Below are positions 16,666 through 26,597 of a stretch of 64,000 nucleotides of DNA, one piece after another. This DNA is from Bacteroidota bacterium (lineage in GTDB: Bacteria; Bacteroidota; Bacteroidia; Bacteroidales; Bacteroidaceae): the NCBI GenBank assembly GCA_023426145.1, contig JAFABG010000025.1:62001-126000 (forward strand). The letters are read 5' to 3'. The position numbers and the translations under genes are program-made. The notes under the pieces are model-generated. The model was not told the DNA's origin and did not search any database. It worked only from the letters and a program-made list of their open reading frames with translations. How positions within the stretch are numbered: the first letter of the stretch is position 1; every line of letters begins with the position of its first letter.

Positions 16666-18777
16666 TTAATCATACATCGTCCACCCTGGGTTCTGCGTCA
16701 GACGTGAATTTCGTTTTAATTCGCTATGTTTAATTGGCCAAAGCCAGAGCTTCTCAGAGAATGTGGAAGGAAGATTGTAAATAGGTATGGCAGAATGAAA
16801 ATCTTCTTTCTTATCTACATTCACAAAAACGTTACAACCATATATCTGAACAGCTTCTTCAAGAGGAGCATCTTTCCAACGACGAAGATCAAAATAACGT
16901 TTCCCTTCACCCATCAATTCTATCATACGCTCGCGCTTAAGAGTGTTACGCATCTTACTAGCATCGGCGTATACATCATCCGAGTAGTCTGGCAAACCAG
17001 CACGGATACGTACCGGATGAATTCCTTTTTCCATTTGTCCTCTGTCACGACTAATGTTATAAGTAGTGGCATCATTCCAAGAGGAAATATCATAAGTTCC
17101 AGTCAATTCATTTAATGCTTCTGCATAAAGCAACAAGATATCTGCATATCGAATGGCCGTTTCTGCCTTCAACACGTAATTACCCGGATAATCGTTTGGA
17201 TGAATAAACTTCTTAATACCAATGCCTGTACGCAAATAGAATCCATCATTGCGATACCCATCAGGACTTCCAAAATAGTACCAAACTTGTTGATTACATG
17301 CAGACGGTTTAGTTTCAGACTGGCTTAAGAAATACCACGTAGCTCCATTATAAGCCACAGAAGCATAAAACCGGGGTTCGCGTTCTACATATTGCAAAGA
17401 AACATTCATGCCTACTTGTGATTGATCTGCATCTGATTTAGTTGCATCATACTTCCAACCTAGTTCAGGATATTTGCCATCCTTTAGGTCTTGTATTCCG
17501 GTGAATCCAGTTCTGCGTGGACGCGTATCTATACGACCTTGGTAGCCATTAACTCCTGAGTACATTGAATTCATGCCTTCAGAATTAGCTCCATCGTTCA
17601 TATAGTAAGCATCAAGCATTTTTTGCGTCATTCCATGACAGTTCCATCCACCATCATCTTTAGGCATTTGATGGAGAACCATGCCACTAATATCGGTATC
17701 ACCACGTGTGAATATCAACTCTGTATTGTTGGCAGGCAGCAACGTTCCGTCGAAAATGTAGCGATAGGATCTGAGTGGATCTATATTCGCCCAACCTTCA
17801 GGCCAGTCCTTCGTTGAAAAATCACCATCCTCGGGAGGTGTTACAGTAGGACGTTCAGACGGACCATTATTAGAAGACGATTTATTCACATGAACCAAAT
17901 CATAAACACCTAGTTCCATGACATCGCGACAAGCTGCTGCTGCTCTAGCCCATTTTTCTTCATTGTACTCTGTAGAGAGTAAAGGCTGACCTTGATCGTC
18001 TACCAATCTTTGAGCATATTCATCAGTATTCCCATTGGCAAATGGGCTTGCTGCAAAAATCAGAGCGTATGCACGCGTTGCCAATGCTGCCCCTCTGGTT
18101 GGACGGCCTATATTATAATTATCCGCGCGACGATCATATTGCAATTCTTTGGCTGCTTGAACCATTTCGTCACTAATATACTGCGCTACAGCCTCATAAG
18201 AGCTACGCGGTGTGGCTATTTGCTCATAGCTTTCTGTATAATCTACACCTTCATCGGGCATAATGGGCACCGGTCCATAACGTCTTAACAACAACCAATA
18301 ATAGTATGCACGAATAAAGCGGGCTTGCCCCTTATAATCTTGTATTTCCCAATCGGCCATCTCTTTACACCGGTAAACATTATGAATAAATACCGACGCC
18401 TGAAAGATTCCTTTATAGCAAGCACCCCATGCACCTGTATTGTAATCATTCTCATTATATTCGCCTAGTTTAAACATATTGTAGGACAATTCATTCTTGG
18501 TATCGTCGATAGCCTTGTCGCGATCTCCATAATACATGTCATCGGCAAAACAGAATGAATTATTACCAGCATTCTTGGTGGTTACTTCCATATTTTCTCC
18601 CTTTACGAAAGAAAAAGCGTATGCCAACCATTCTTCAACATGATCTTTACTCTCGAAAGTCTTCTCCAGCGTCAGTCGGTCTTTGAAATATTTCTCCGAA
18701 TTCAGGTAGTCAGAGCAAGATGAAACTCCTCCTGCTATCAATACGGCTAACAACAATTTATAGATTCTATTTATCAT
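16666..18777 (-). CDS. SusD/RagB-type glycan-binding lipoprotein
   Basis: 703 aa outer-membrane lipoprotein that caps the SusC channel and binds glycan. The signal (LLLAVLIAGGVSSC) puts the lipid Cys at 21. The TPR-like helical scaffold is visible (GQARFIRAYYYWLLLRRYGP at about 155-175, ATRAYALIFAASPFANGN at about 235). The SusD C-terminal domain includes RYADILLLYAEALNEL and the highly typical LKRERMIELMGEGKRYFDLRRWKD. It starts 13 bases after the SusC stop, the canonical order. Confidence 0.97.
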   Translation of the reverse strand: MINRIYKLLLAVLIAGGVSSCSDYLNSEKYFKDRLTLEKTFESKDHVEEWLAYAFSFVKGENMEVTTKNAGNNSFCFADDMYYGDRDKAIDDTKNELSYNMFKLGEYNENDYNTGAWGACYKGIFQASVFIHNVYRCKEMADWEIQDYKGQARFIRAYYYWLLLRRYGPVPIMPDEGVDYTESYEQIATPRSSYEAVAQYISDEMVQAAKELQYDRRADNYNIGRPTRGAALATRAYALIFAASPFANGNTDEYAQRLVDDQGQPLLSTEYNEEKWARAAAACRDVMELGVYDLVHVNKSSSNNGPSERPTVTPPEDGDFSTKDWPEGWANIDPLRSYRYIFDGTLLPANNTELIFTRGDTDISGMVLHQMPKDDGGWNCHGMTQKMLDAYYMNDGANSEGMNSMYSGVNGYQGRIDTRPRRTGFTGIQDLKDGKYPELGWKYDATKSDADQSQVGMNVSLQYVEREPRFYASVAYNGATWYFLSQSETKPSACNQQVWYYFGSPDGYRNDGFYLRTGIGIKKFIHPNDYPGNYVLKAETAIRYADILLLYAEALNELTGTYDISSWNDATTYNISRDRGQMEKGIHPVRIRAGLPDYSDDVYADASKMRNTLKRERMIELMGEGKRYFDLRRWKDAPLEEAVQIYGCNVFVNVDKKEDFHSAIPIYNLPSTFSEKLWLWPIKHSELKRNSRLTQNPGWTMYD

Positions 18778-18790
18778 AATTGGAGTGTGT

Positions 18791-21700
18791 TTATAAGTTA
18801 ACTGTTATACCCATAGTGACTGATTTGGTCAGTGGATAGTCTTCGCCACGCGCATTGGCCGACTCAGGATCCCAAACTTTAAAGCTTGACCAAGTGATAA
18901 GGTTTGCGCCAGCCACGTAAACTCGAATATTGTTAAAATGGAGTTTGTTCACAACGCTTTTGGGCAATGTGTAACCAAAATCGAGATTCTTTAACCGGAT
19001 ATATCTTCCATCACGCATCCAGAAAGTGGAGGTCTGTTGGTTATTCTGATTTGCCCCATAAGTCAGACGAGGATAAGATGCACCCGGATTTTCATTGGCT
19101 TGCAAACCTAATTTTTCAGCAGTGTCTGCATCTACCCAACGATCTTGTATCATGTCGCTAAAGATATTTCCCCAGTCATTTTCGCTGAATGCATACACAC
19201 ATTTTCCGTAAACAGGAAACGTGGATTTTCCAGCTCCTTGAAAGTGAATATTGAGATCAAATCCATTCCAGGCGAAAGAAGCCCCAATTCCATAAATTAA
19301 GTTAGGCTTGGTGGTAGCGCCAATAGCAACTTTATCTTGATCGTTTACTATTCCATCTCCATTGACGTCTCTATACTTAATATCTCCCGGCTGAACAGTG
19401 CCCCAACTCTGCTTGGGACTGGTACGGATATCATCATAGTCTGCAAAAAGTCCCTCTGAGATTAATCCCTTCACTTGATCCACACGGTAACCTCTCTGGT
19501 ACAAATAGGAATAAACTTGATTCTCTTCATCTCTTTCTAGCACTTCGTTCTTACTATAAGTGATGTTACCACGAAGAGTCACATTTACAGCATTTATCTT
19601 ATGCTTGAAAGCGAAGTTTCCATCGAATCCTTTTGACTTTACCTCACCGACATTAGCTTTAGGATTACTTTCTAAACCTGCAATGTTTGGCAAAAATTGA
19701 CGAGTCATAAAAATACCAGTACGTTTTTCAGAGAAATAATCCACTGTTGCCGTCAATTTATCATTGAACAAGGATAAGTCTACCCCTAAATCTTGTTTGG
19801 TTGCAACTTCCCAAGTCACCCCGGTAGAAGCCATTTGTGTATAATGAGTTCCTATAAAGTTCTTATCATAATTACCAAATCCCCAATTGTAGACATAAGG
19901 TATAGTATTATCTACTATGTGGTTACTTATTGAATATAAATAAGGGAATCGATTATTATCACCGAGGTTATCGTTACCTACTTTTCCGTATGAATAACGA
20001 ATCTTGAACATATTCATCCACTTCATGTGCTTCTTTATCAATGGTTCTTCGGCCACATTCCATGCAAGAGAAAAAGCCGGAAAGAAACCAAATTGATGCC
20101 CTGGAGCAAAATTCTCCGAACCCGTATAACCAAAATTGAAATCAACAAAATATCGATATGCCCAGTTATAGGTTGCCCGTCCCGCTAATCCTTGATTACG
20201 TCTTGCCACACCGTTCTTTATGTCACTTCCAATGTCAACAGTTCGTTTCTCAGCATCTTGTGTATATCTAAAAGTAAGCCCACCATGATGACTACCAAAT
20301 GCACGTTCCCAACTCAACAACAAATCTACAAACTCTCTACGTTTGCCTGAGCTTCCACTTGTCTGGGTCATATCATACGCAGAATACATCTTATCAAAAA
20401 TGATTTCTCCAGTCGCTTGATCACGTCCATTAGCTTTGTAAAGATCCGGTAGTCGCGTACGATTGATCCAGTTACTATTATCAGTATCAAATCCAAAACG
20501 CCCAACAAATCTAAGTCCTTTAGTAATAAAGTCCATTTTCTGTTCAAGCGTTACATTAGTCTGAACATTGTTATCCCAGTTTTCTTTGTAACCACTCTGC
20601 GTTGCAGCCACCCAGGGGTTGAGCTTATTTACATTGTCACGATGAGAAATCGGAGCATATCCGTTAGAGTAATACACTGGAGAAGCTATCGAATTATAAC
20701 CGAAAAGCATACCCCATAGATTGTCATCGGCCAATCCCGGACTATTACGTTTAGCAAGTGAACCTGCTACGCCTAACTTCAACAAGGTAGTCTTGGTGAT
20801 ATCGATGTCTACATTTACACGGTAGTTCCAACGCTTGTAATTGGCATTGGTATTGTAGTCTTTTCGAAGCGTCTCATCGGTACGATACATTCCTTGATCT
20901 TCATTATAACTTGCAGAGACATAATAGCGTGCAGTGTTACCACCCCCACTCAAATTTAAATTGGCACGATAACTCAAAGCTCCGTCTTTCAATATCATAT
21001 CTTTCCAGTCGACTATTGGGTAAAAGTCTGGATCCATCTGAGTTCTAAATAATTCTAGTTCCTCTGGCTGGTAGGCAACGCCTTTGTTACGTGTCACTAA
21101 AGCTTCATTCATTAGTTCTGCATACGAAAGACCATCCACAAATTCAGGAGTAATGGTGCGTGTATTATAAGAGGTTTCAACCTTAGCATCAATCTTAATT
21201 TTTCCAGACTTACCTCGTTTGGTAGTAATGAGGACTACCCCATTAGCACCTTTAGAACCATAGATTGCAGTTGCCGAAGCATCTTTTAAAACAGTAAACG
21301 ACTCTATATCCTCTATATTAAGTTCATCTAAACTGTTACGTTCGAATCCGTCGACCAAGATATAGGCACTTGAACTGGCACCAAAGGTTGAGATACCACG
21401 AATCCAGAACTCGGAAGTACTCTTTCCTGGTTGTCCCGAAGTCTGCTGAGTAATTATACCCGGAACATTTCCGGCTAAGGCATTAGATAGATTAGAAGTA
21501 GAAAAACGCTTTAGGTCTTTTACATCGACATTCGTAACAGCTCCTGTTACAGTCAATTTCTTCTGGCTTCCCATACCGGTTACGATAACCTCATCCAATT
21601 CGCTAGCTGAAGACTCTTTCATCACCACATTGACTACACGCTGTTCCTTCACCAGTATATCTACATCTTCATATCCAATGTATGTAAACTGAAGTTTGTG

Positions 21701-21904
21701 ATAGGGTTCCATTTTAATCGAGTATTTTCCAAAAAGATCTGTAATGGTACCCAAGCCTGGCACATCACTGACAGTTATATTGACTCCGATCATTGGCTCG
21801 CCTTGCGGGTCAGTAACCGTACCAGTCACTGTTATTTTTTGTTGCGCTAGCATTGTTAACGGAATAACTAACAGCAACAAAAATATGGCTAAATGTTTTT
21901 TCAT
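18791..21904 (-). CDS. SusC/RagA-type TonB-linked outer membrane protein
   Basis: 1037 aa full-length importer. It has a signal peptide at 1-20, a carboxypeptidase-regulatory-like domain at about 24-100 (VTGTVTDPQGEPMIGVNITV), and the plug at about 110-230 (LVDGFERNSLDELNIEDIES, LKDASATAIYGSKGANGVVL). A 22-strand barrel follows to the end, closing with TKSVTMGITVNL. Unlike the receptor at 1-1431 it has no STN domain, which fits control by the HTCS regulator rather than by a sigma/anti-sigma pair. It lies 14 bases after the IPT/NHL gene and 13 before susD, so it is within one operon. Confidence 0.97.
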   Translation of the reverse strand: MKKHLAIFLLLLVIPLTMLAQQKITVTGTVTDPQGEPMIGVNITVSDVPGLGTITDLFGKYSIKMEPYHKLQFTYIGYEDVDILVKEQRVVNVVMKESSASELDEVIVTGMGSQKKLTVTGAVTNVDVKDLKRFSTSNLSNALAGNVPGIITQQTSGQPGKSTSEFWIRGISTFGASSSAYILVDGFERNSLDELNIEDIESFTVLKDASATAIYGSKGANGVVLITTKRGKSGKIKIDAKVETSYNTRTITPEFVDGLSYAELMNEALVTRNKGVAYQPEELELFRTQMDPDFYPIVDWKDMILKDGALSYRANLNLSGGGNTARYYVSASYNEDQGMYRTDETLRKDYNTNANYKRWNYRVNVDIDITKTTLLKLGVAGSLAKRNSPGLADDNLWGMLFGYNSIASPVYYSNGYAPISHRDNVNKLNPWVAATQSGYKENWDNNVQTNVTLEQKMDFITKGLRFVGRFGFDTDNSNWINRTRLPDLYKANGRDQATGEIIFDKMYSAYDMTQTSGSSGKRREFVDLLLSWERAFGSHHGGLTFRYTQDAEKRTVDIGSDIKNGVARRNQGLAGRATYNWAYRYFVDFNFGYTGSENFAPGHQFGFFPAFSLAWNVAEEPLIKKHMKWMNMFKIRYSYGKVGNDNLGDNNRFPYLYSISNHIVDNTIPYVYNWGFGNYDKNFIGTHYTQMASTGVTWEVATKQDLGVDLSLFNDKLTATVDYFSEKRTGIFMTRQFLPNIAGLESNPKANVGEVKSKGFDGNFAFKHKINAVNVTLRGNITYSKNEVLERDEENQVYSYLYQRGYRVDQVKGLISEGLFADYDDIRTSPKQSWGTVQPGDIKYRDVNGDGIVNDQDKVAIGATTKPNLIYGIGASFAWNGFDLNIHFQGAGKSTFPVYGKCVYAFSENDWGNIFSDMIQDRWVDADTAEKLGLQANENPGASYPRLTYGANQNNQQTSTFWMRDGRYIRLKNLDFGYTLPKSVVNKLHFNNIRVYVAGANLITWSSFKVWDPESANARGEDYPLTKSVTMGITVNL

Positions 21905-21918
21905 ATTTGATAGTGTGT

Positions 21919-23475
21919 TTATTCATTAGATTCTCCTGTTGATTCACCTTCCACCGTCTCTTCCTTTTCCATTGAGATGGTACGAATGGTATGTCCAACT
22001 TCATCATGAATGTAAAAAATTTCATTTATATCATCATAGGCTAATCCTGCCACATCGCGGAAGCGTGCAACTTCTCTCAAGTCGCCATCATCTGTACCCC
22101 ATTGATTGCCATCAGCAAGTGATGTAGAAGTTCCTCTACCTGCATAAGTGGATACAATTCCTTCGGGTGTTACTTTACGCACACAGAAATTTAATCGATC
22201 AACAAAGTAAAAATCATATTCATCATCGCGCCCTTTGTAGTCTGGATTCTTCACAAATACTCCCTGACAAGGGTTCTTCATATAAGCTTCTGTTCCCACG
22301 CCATCTTTATAACCCGAGGATTTGTAGTGCCCTACAAAATTATACGGAGTAATAAATTCCTTTTTAGTCTCATCGTAGTCGGAACGCATAAAATAGTGAT
22401 TATTGATCACCCCATAATATGCAAACTTCCCTGTGGGATGAATGAAGATCTGAAATTCCCATTTAGGGTCGGCAATGGTAAATAGTTGTTTAAAGATATC
22501 AGGGTGATTTTTTACTTTAGGATCCCAAGGCTCGTTGTTCTTAATCGCTTTAAAATAGGTGGTTAAGTCTAAACGAAAGACTTGACCTTTTTCGTAACTA
22601 TTGAAATACAACTCTCCGTTGATCGGATGAACACTAGCACCATTACATTGTTTGTAGGAAGCCAGCAACTGGACATCTGAGTTATCGTTAAATGTGCCAT
22701 CGGGATTACGATGAATAATATATACGCTTGGGCTTTCATTACCGGTATCATAGTCTATTGAAATGATCATGTATTCAGCTTCATCTGCATAGCCTTCTAT
22801 TTTTTTGTTAAAAGTAATGCTTCGGATACGATCAGTCGGTACTGTAGTAATATTCAATGGAGTAGAGAGCCATCTGTTGTCAAGGTCAATTAATTGAATT
22901 CCTTTATGCCCATCATAACAGATATAAATATGTTTCGGATTAAGTGGATCTATTGCCAATCGACCACTCCTGCTGAAACCACAACATTTTACCCCTTCCG
23001 GGCCATCAAAAGGGCCGTCTCTCCAACCTTGATCATCACGATTATTTCGATAGCCACAAAGTGTGCCCACAACCATTTTCTTCTGATAGTCAAACTTAGC
23101 ATCAGCTGTAGCTGTAAGTGTATTATCTCCTTCACTAACCGACACCTCAATAGTTCCGCTAAATGCTCCAGACGGAACGAAACAGTATACATAAGTGCTC
23201 TTCACATTGATGACAACAGCATCCTTGCCACCAATTTTCACTTTAACTTTTGACGCATCTGCACCGAAGTTGTCACCATAGATCAATAGCTTCTGGTAAG
23301 CCCCTCCTTCATGCGGAGTGAAGTCAGAGACTACCACAGGCTTAGAAGGATCAAAAGAATCTGTTCCTACGTTATCATCATCTTTGCAGCCACAAGCGCA
23401 AATGGTGAGTAACACTAGTAGAATCCAGTAGCCTCCTTCAAAGCCTCTTCTCATTTTACATTTCATGTTTTTCAT
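21919..23475 (-). CDS. IPT/TIG-NHL surface lipoprotein
   Basis: 518 aa. A lipoprotein signal (ILLVLLTICACGC) ends with the lipid Cys at about 30. An IPT/TIG immunoglobulin-like domain spans about 45-130 (GGAYQKLLIYGDNFGADASK, VKIGGKDAVVINVKST). The rest is an NHL-type beta propeller with GTLCGYRNN, AGRGTSTSLADGNQWG and FRDVAGLAYDDINEIFYIHD. Proteins of this make-up accompany SusCD pairs and are likely surface glycan-binding proteins. Unusually it precedes SusC in the operon. Starts at 23463 and 23452-type internal Met codons are possible; the first ATG was taken. Confidence 0.85.
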   Translation of the reverse strand: MKNMKCKMRRGFEGGYWILLVLLTICACGCKDDDNVGTDSFDPSKPVVVSDFTPHEGGAYQKLLIYGDNFGADASKVKVKIGGKDAVVINVKSTYVYCFVPSGAFSGTIEVSVSEGDNTLTATADAKFDYQKKMVVGTLCGYRNNRDDQGWRDGPFDGPEGVKCCGFSRSGRLAIDPLNPKHIYICYDGHKGIQLIDLDNRWLSTPLNITTVPTDRIRSITFNKKIEGYADEAEYMIISIDYDTGNESPSVYIIHRNPDGTFNDNSDVQLLASYKQCNGASVHPINGELYFNSYEKGQVFRLDLTTYFKAIKNNEPWDPKVKNHPDIFKQLFTIADPKWEFQIFIHPTGKFAYYGVINNHYFMRSDYDETKKEFITPYNFVGHYKSSGYKDGVGTEAYMKNPCQGVFVKNPDYKGRDDEYDFYFVDRLNFCVRKVTPEGIVSTYAGRGTSTSLADGNQWGTDDGDLREVARFRDVAGLAYDDINEIFYIHDEVGHTIRTISMEKEETVEGESTGESNE

Positions 23476-23511
23476 TTTAGTTAATAATAAGTGTATTGCA
23501 GATTAAATAGC

Positions 23512-26025
23512 TCATTGTAGTTTATCCATTAGCACTTGCATCCAATACCCTCCAATCACCGAGCGAGCCTTGAACCCAACCCACTTGCCACTATCTGTGT
23601 GATGCCAATCACTAATGGGTACGCGTGAAGTTGTTTCGTTGATGTATTTATAAAGCGGATCTAAAAATTGCTGGAAGGTGGCTTTATCGGGTGACATGGC
23701 AGCCGTCCACATGATCCAGTCTGATTTGGTATACTCTTTACGAGAATCGAGCGGCAATCCGTAAGGATTCTGTTTGGTCAGGTAGTAGTTGATTTCTTTT
23801 TCGATTACATTATTGGGGAATAAGTTCAAATTCCACATTTTATCCCAGATCATATTGTATTTTTGACTCCAAGTGTTTTTTCGATCAAAAGCCAACCGAT
23901 AATGATCACCTTCATTGGCCATCTCTTCCCATCTCACAGCCATATTTTTGGCAATGGTTGAATACTTTTCTGCTACGTCAGTAAGCCCAAGCATACGTGC
24001 TAATTCACTATAGCCGGCCACTCCCATAATAGCCTTTACCGAAAGATTCGCATTGTGAGCCCAATGACCAGCAAAATCGTCGGTGCACAATTGGTTTTCA
24101 GGGTCTTGTCCGTACTCTACCAAATAGTTTGTCCAAGTCGTCAAAAGATCCCAATATTTTTTAGCATAATCAGCATTCCCTTCAATCTTGGCAATAGCCG
24201 CAGTAAGGATCACCATATTCCCACTTTCTTCAATCGGCATATCACCACCATAAACCTGTCCGTTAGCAATGGGATAGGTACCAAGATCATGGGCTGCAAA
24301 AGGTTTATTCCAACGACCACTTGCGCTGTACTCAAAGATACTAGTCATCATCGCTTTTTCCAGATCAGGATTATAAATCAAGAAAAGAGGCGCAGATGGA
24401 TAAGTTAAATCGACTGTATTGACACAACCATTGCTATTGTTTTCTTTTGAAAACCACAACAGATTACCCTCTTTATCGGTAAAAAGCTTATGGGCAGACA
24501 TCACTTGGCGATAAGAAGCGGAACAGATTTCTGCATATTTCTGACCACCGGCTTTCTCAGCATCATTATAAATCATTTCGTCAAGAGCACGACAACGCTG
24601 CATGATGGACTGATAATTATCTCTGAACTTCTCAAATGCATCAAAGATGGTCACTTTACCGTTATGTTTCCAATAGCCCATTCGCTTTTCATACATGTAC
24701 TCAATGGAATAAATATCATCATAGCCAAGCATCACATAACCCTGTTCTCCTTCTTTTGACACGGATCCCAGATTATGCAAATAGGTCATAGCCGGATTTT
24801 TGGACTCTTCGCGTGTCACCCATTTGGTCTTTGATAGAGGCAACGCACCTTCTTTAACAAAAGCTTCTTTCATTCCTTCATAGTCGCCCAAGCTCACTGT
24901 CTTCCCTGCTCCACTCACACTTCCCAAATATACATATCCCCAGTCAGCAGAGATTAAATCACCTCTACGTTCACAGATGGGTTGGTCTATTGAACCAGCC
25001 TTAATATAGTTGATACCGTTTTTTGATAGTGTATTAGCAATCGTCGGTTGATGGCTTTCATTGATGGTTAGTTCGGGAGTAGTCTCCAAATAGAATTGAA
25101 CATCATGCTGTTTTTTGTCAACCGAACGTACCTGATAGGATATATAATTAATGGGGGTGGATAGTAGATCAAGATCATCAATTAATTGAGGAGCTGTGAA
25201 CACGACATCAAGCTCTACGGGGCCACATTCAAATGTATAATAGGTGGAAGTAGCCAACACGTTTACTGATTTCTGAATAGCCTCATTTGAAAAGTTAAAT
25301 GTGTTTTTCTTCACACGATAGAGCCCGAAGTCAACATAAGAGCCACCGGTGGTATTGTGACAATGCGCAGCAATGATATTTTTGCCCTTACGAAGGCTTT
25401 TCTTAGCCTCATCCGAAAGCTTCAACGATACATTATTCTTCCAAACCAGGTCAGTTGCAACCAGTTTCTTACCATTGAGATAGAGTTCAAAAATGTCGTC
25501 GTGAGAATAAATAAGGTAGATATCTTCCGCTGCATCCGCATCTTCAAATTCAAAAACTCTACGTATATAGATATCGGTATCATCGCCACTCCATTCTGTG
25601 TGGACACGTTTCATATCACGGCTACCGAAGGCCGATTTGCCTTGTTTCCACTTACGATCATCGAACTCGAGATTCTGCCAACCCTCCTTAGGTTGAAGGT
25701 GGGTATAGGCTGCCTCCCATCGTTCAACATCAGTCATAGGAGCAATAGGAATCAAGTTAATTTTATCTTTTCCCAAGAACCGATAAACCTTTCCATCTAC
25801 ACGTAAAGCGCCCAATAAGGGTTTCTTTGCATCAGTCCAGTGTTCTGTGCTACCTTCCATTAGCTTATCATAAGGAGACCAAATCGAAAAATAAGGATCG
25901 GACACGATAATAGGCACAGACGGAACGCGTAGTGCAGTCTCTTGGATCGGTTTAAACAAGTCTACAGTTTGGGCATTAGCCGATAATCCGAGTGAAAGAG
26001 CCATTATGGCTAGAAGTTTCTTCAT
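23512..26025 (-). CDS. DUF4964/DUF5127/DUF4965/DUF1793 protein (GtaA-glutaminase-like, likely glycan-active)
   Basis: 837 aa, signal peptide 1-18. DUF4964 at about 20-90 (ALRVPSVPIIVSDPYFSIWS). At about 100-235 there is a jelly roll of the GH2 sugar-binding type (IYLIYSHDDIFELYLNGKKL, NIIAAHCHNTTGGSYVDFGL), which looks inserted. DUF5127 follows at about 240-420, DUF4965 at about 430-600 (YLHNLGSVSKEGEQGYVMLG, AEICSASYRQVMSAHKLFTD) and DUF1793 from about 600 to the end (helical toroid, YLVEYGQDPENQLCTDDFAG). Fungal relatives are called glutaminase A, but PUL context argues for a glycosidase. It is first in the SusCD operon. The reaction is unknown. Confidence 0.8.
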   Translation of the reverse strand: MKKLLAIMALSLGLSANAQTVDLFKPIQETALRVPSVPIIVSDPYFSIWSPYDKLMEGSTEHWTDAKKPLLGALRVDGKVYRFLGKDKINLIPIAPMTDVERWEAAYTHLQPKEGWQNLEFDDRKWKQGKSAFGSRDMKRVHTEWSGDDTDIYIRRVFEFEDADAAEDIYLIYSHDDIFELYLNGKKLVATDLVWKNNVSLKLSDEAKKSLRKGKNIIAAHCHNTTGGSYVDFGLYRVKKNTFNFSNEAIQKSVNVLATSTYYTFECGPVELDVVFTAPQLIDDLDLLSTPINYISYQVRSVDKKQHDVQFYLETTPELTINESHQPTIANTLSKNGINYIKAGSIDQPICERRGDLISADWGYVYLGSVSGAGKTVSLGDYEGMKEAFVKEGALPLSKTKWVTREESKNPAMTYLHNLGSVSKEGEQGYVMLGYDDIYSIEYMYEKRMGYWKHNGKVTIFDAFEKFRDNYQSIMQRCRALDEMIYNDAEKAGGQKYAEICSASYRQVMSAHKLFTDKEGNLLWFSKENNSNGCVNTVDLTYPSAPLFLIYNPDLEKAMMTSIFEYSASGRWNKPFAAHDLGTYPIANGQVYGGDMPIEESGNMVILTAAIAKIEGNADYAKKYWDLLTTWTNYLVEYGQDPENQLCTDDFAGHWAHNANLSVKAIMGVAGYSELARMLGLTDVAEKYSTIAKNMAVRWEEMANEGDHYRLAFDRKNTWSQKYNMIWDKMWNLNLFPNNVIEKEINYYLTKQNPYGLPLDSRKEYTKSDWIMWTAAMSPDKATFQQFLDPLYKYINETTSRVPISDWHHTDSGKWVGFKARSVIGGYWMQVLMDKLQ

Positions 26026-26451
26026 AAATATTTCTTATTCATTTAACAATTTAAGGTTATCCATCCATCAATCCATTTACCCTACAAAAACAAAAACCAG
26101 TTATTCATTTAGCTTTTTACCTTAATCCTAATCTTTTGTCTTCAACCAATTATTAGAACCGTAGCATAAGGTTATAATTGGCCAGTACGATGTTTTAAGC
26201 AAGTGTTTTCTCATAGCATCTCTGTGTGCTTTGATGCAAAATAAGAGTATACGAAAAATAAACTAGGAAAATCTATGTTCAAGAAAGGATAAAATCTATT
26301 CTTTTCGTGTACAGAATGAACAGAGTAAGCAGCTAATGAAGTTCTTTATAATGATTTGAACAGTTATTGTCCTTTTTTTGAATAGAATTTATTGGAATAG
26401 AGTATTTACTTTGCGTATAATAAATAACTTCATTATATGCACAGATTTATT
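26026..26451. other. gene-free stretch, upstream region of the SusCD operon
   Basis: About 425 bases of A+T-rich sequence between the start of the DUF4964-type gene and palindrome array 2. It must hold the operon promoter and probably the site bound by the HTCS regulator. I did not find a convincing TAnnTTTG box on the minus strand, nor any gene. Confidence 0.5.
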
Positions 26452-26537
26452 CGTTCGCCTATGGGCAAACGCAAAGTCGCCTATAGCCAAACGCAATTTC
26501 GCCTATAGGCAAACGTAAAGTTGCCTATAGGCGAACG
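26452..26537. repeat. array of four palindromes at 22-base spacing (array 2)
   Basis: The 10-base palindrome GCCTATAGGC or a one-base variant occurs at 26457-26466, 26479-26488, 26501-26510 and 26523-26532, exactly 22 bases apart. Between cores the sequence follows the pattern AAACGCAAAGTC with small changes. The outer ends match in inverted orientation (CGTTCGCCTAT on the left, ATAGGCGAACG on the right), so the array as a whole is also an inverted repeat. It lies 61 bases after the stop codon of the GH43-like gene at 26598. Confidence 0.92.
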
Positions 26538-26597
26538 AATTAGTTTATATACAGGAAGCAATTAATTAGTGCAACGTTCTGATTTAAGTTTAGGAAT

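Noticed and set aside
26452..26537. Array 2 as a CRISPR array
   Set aside because: The units are palindromes with only about 12 bases between cores, there are no unique spacers of 30 or more bases, and no cas gene is near.
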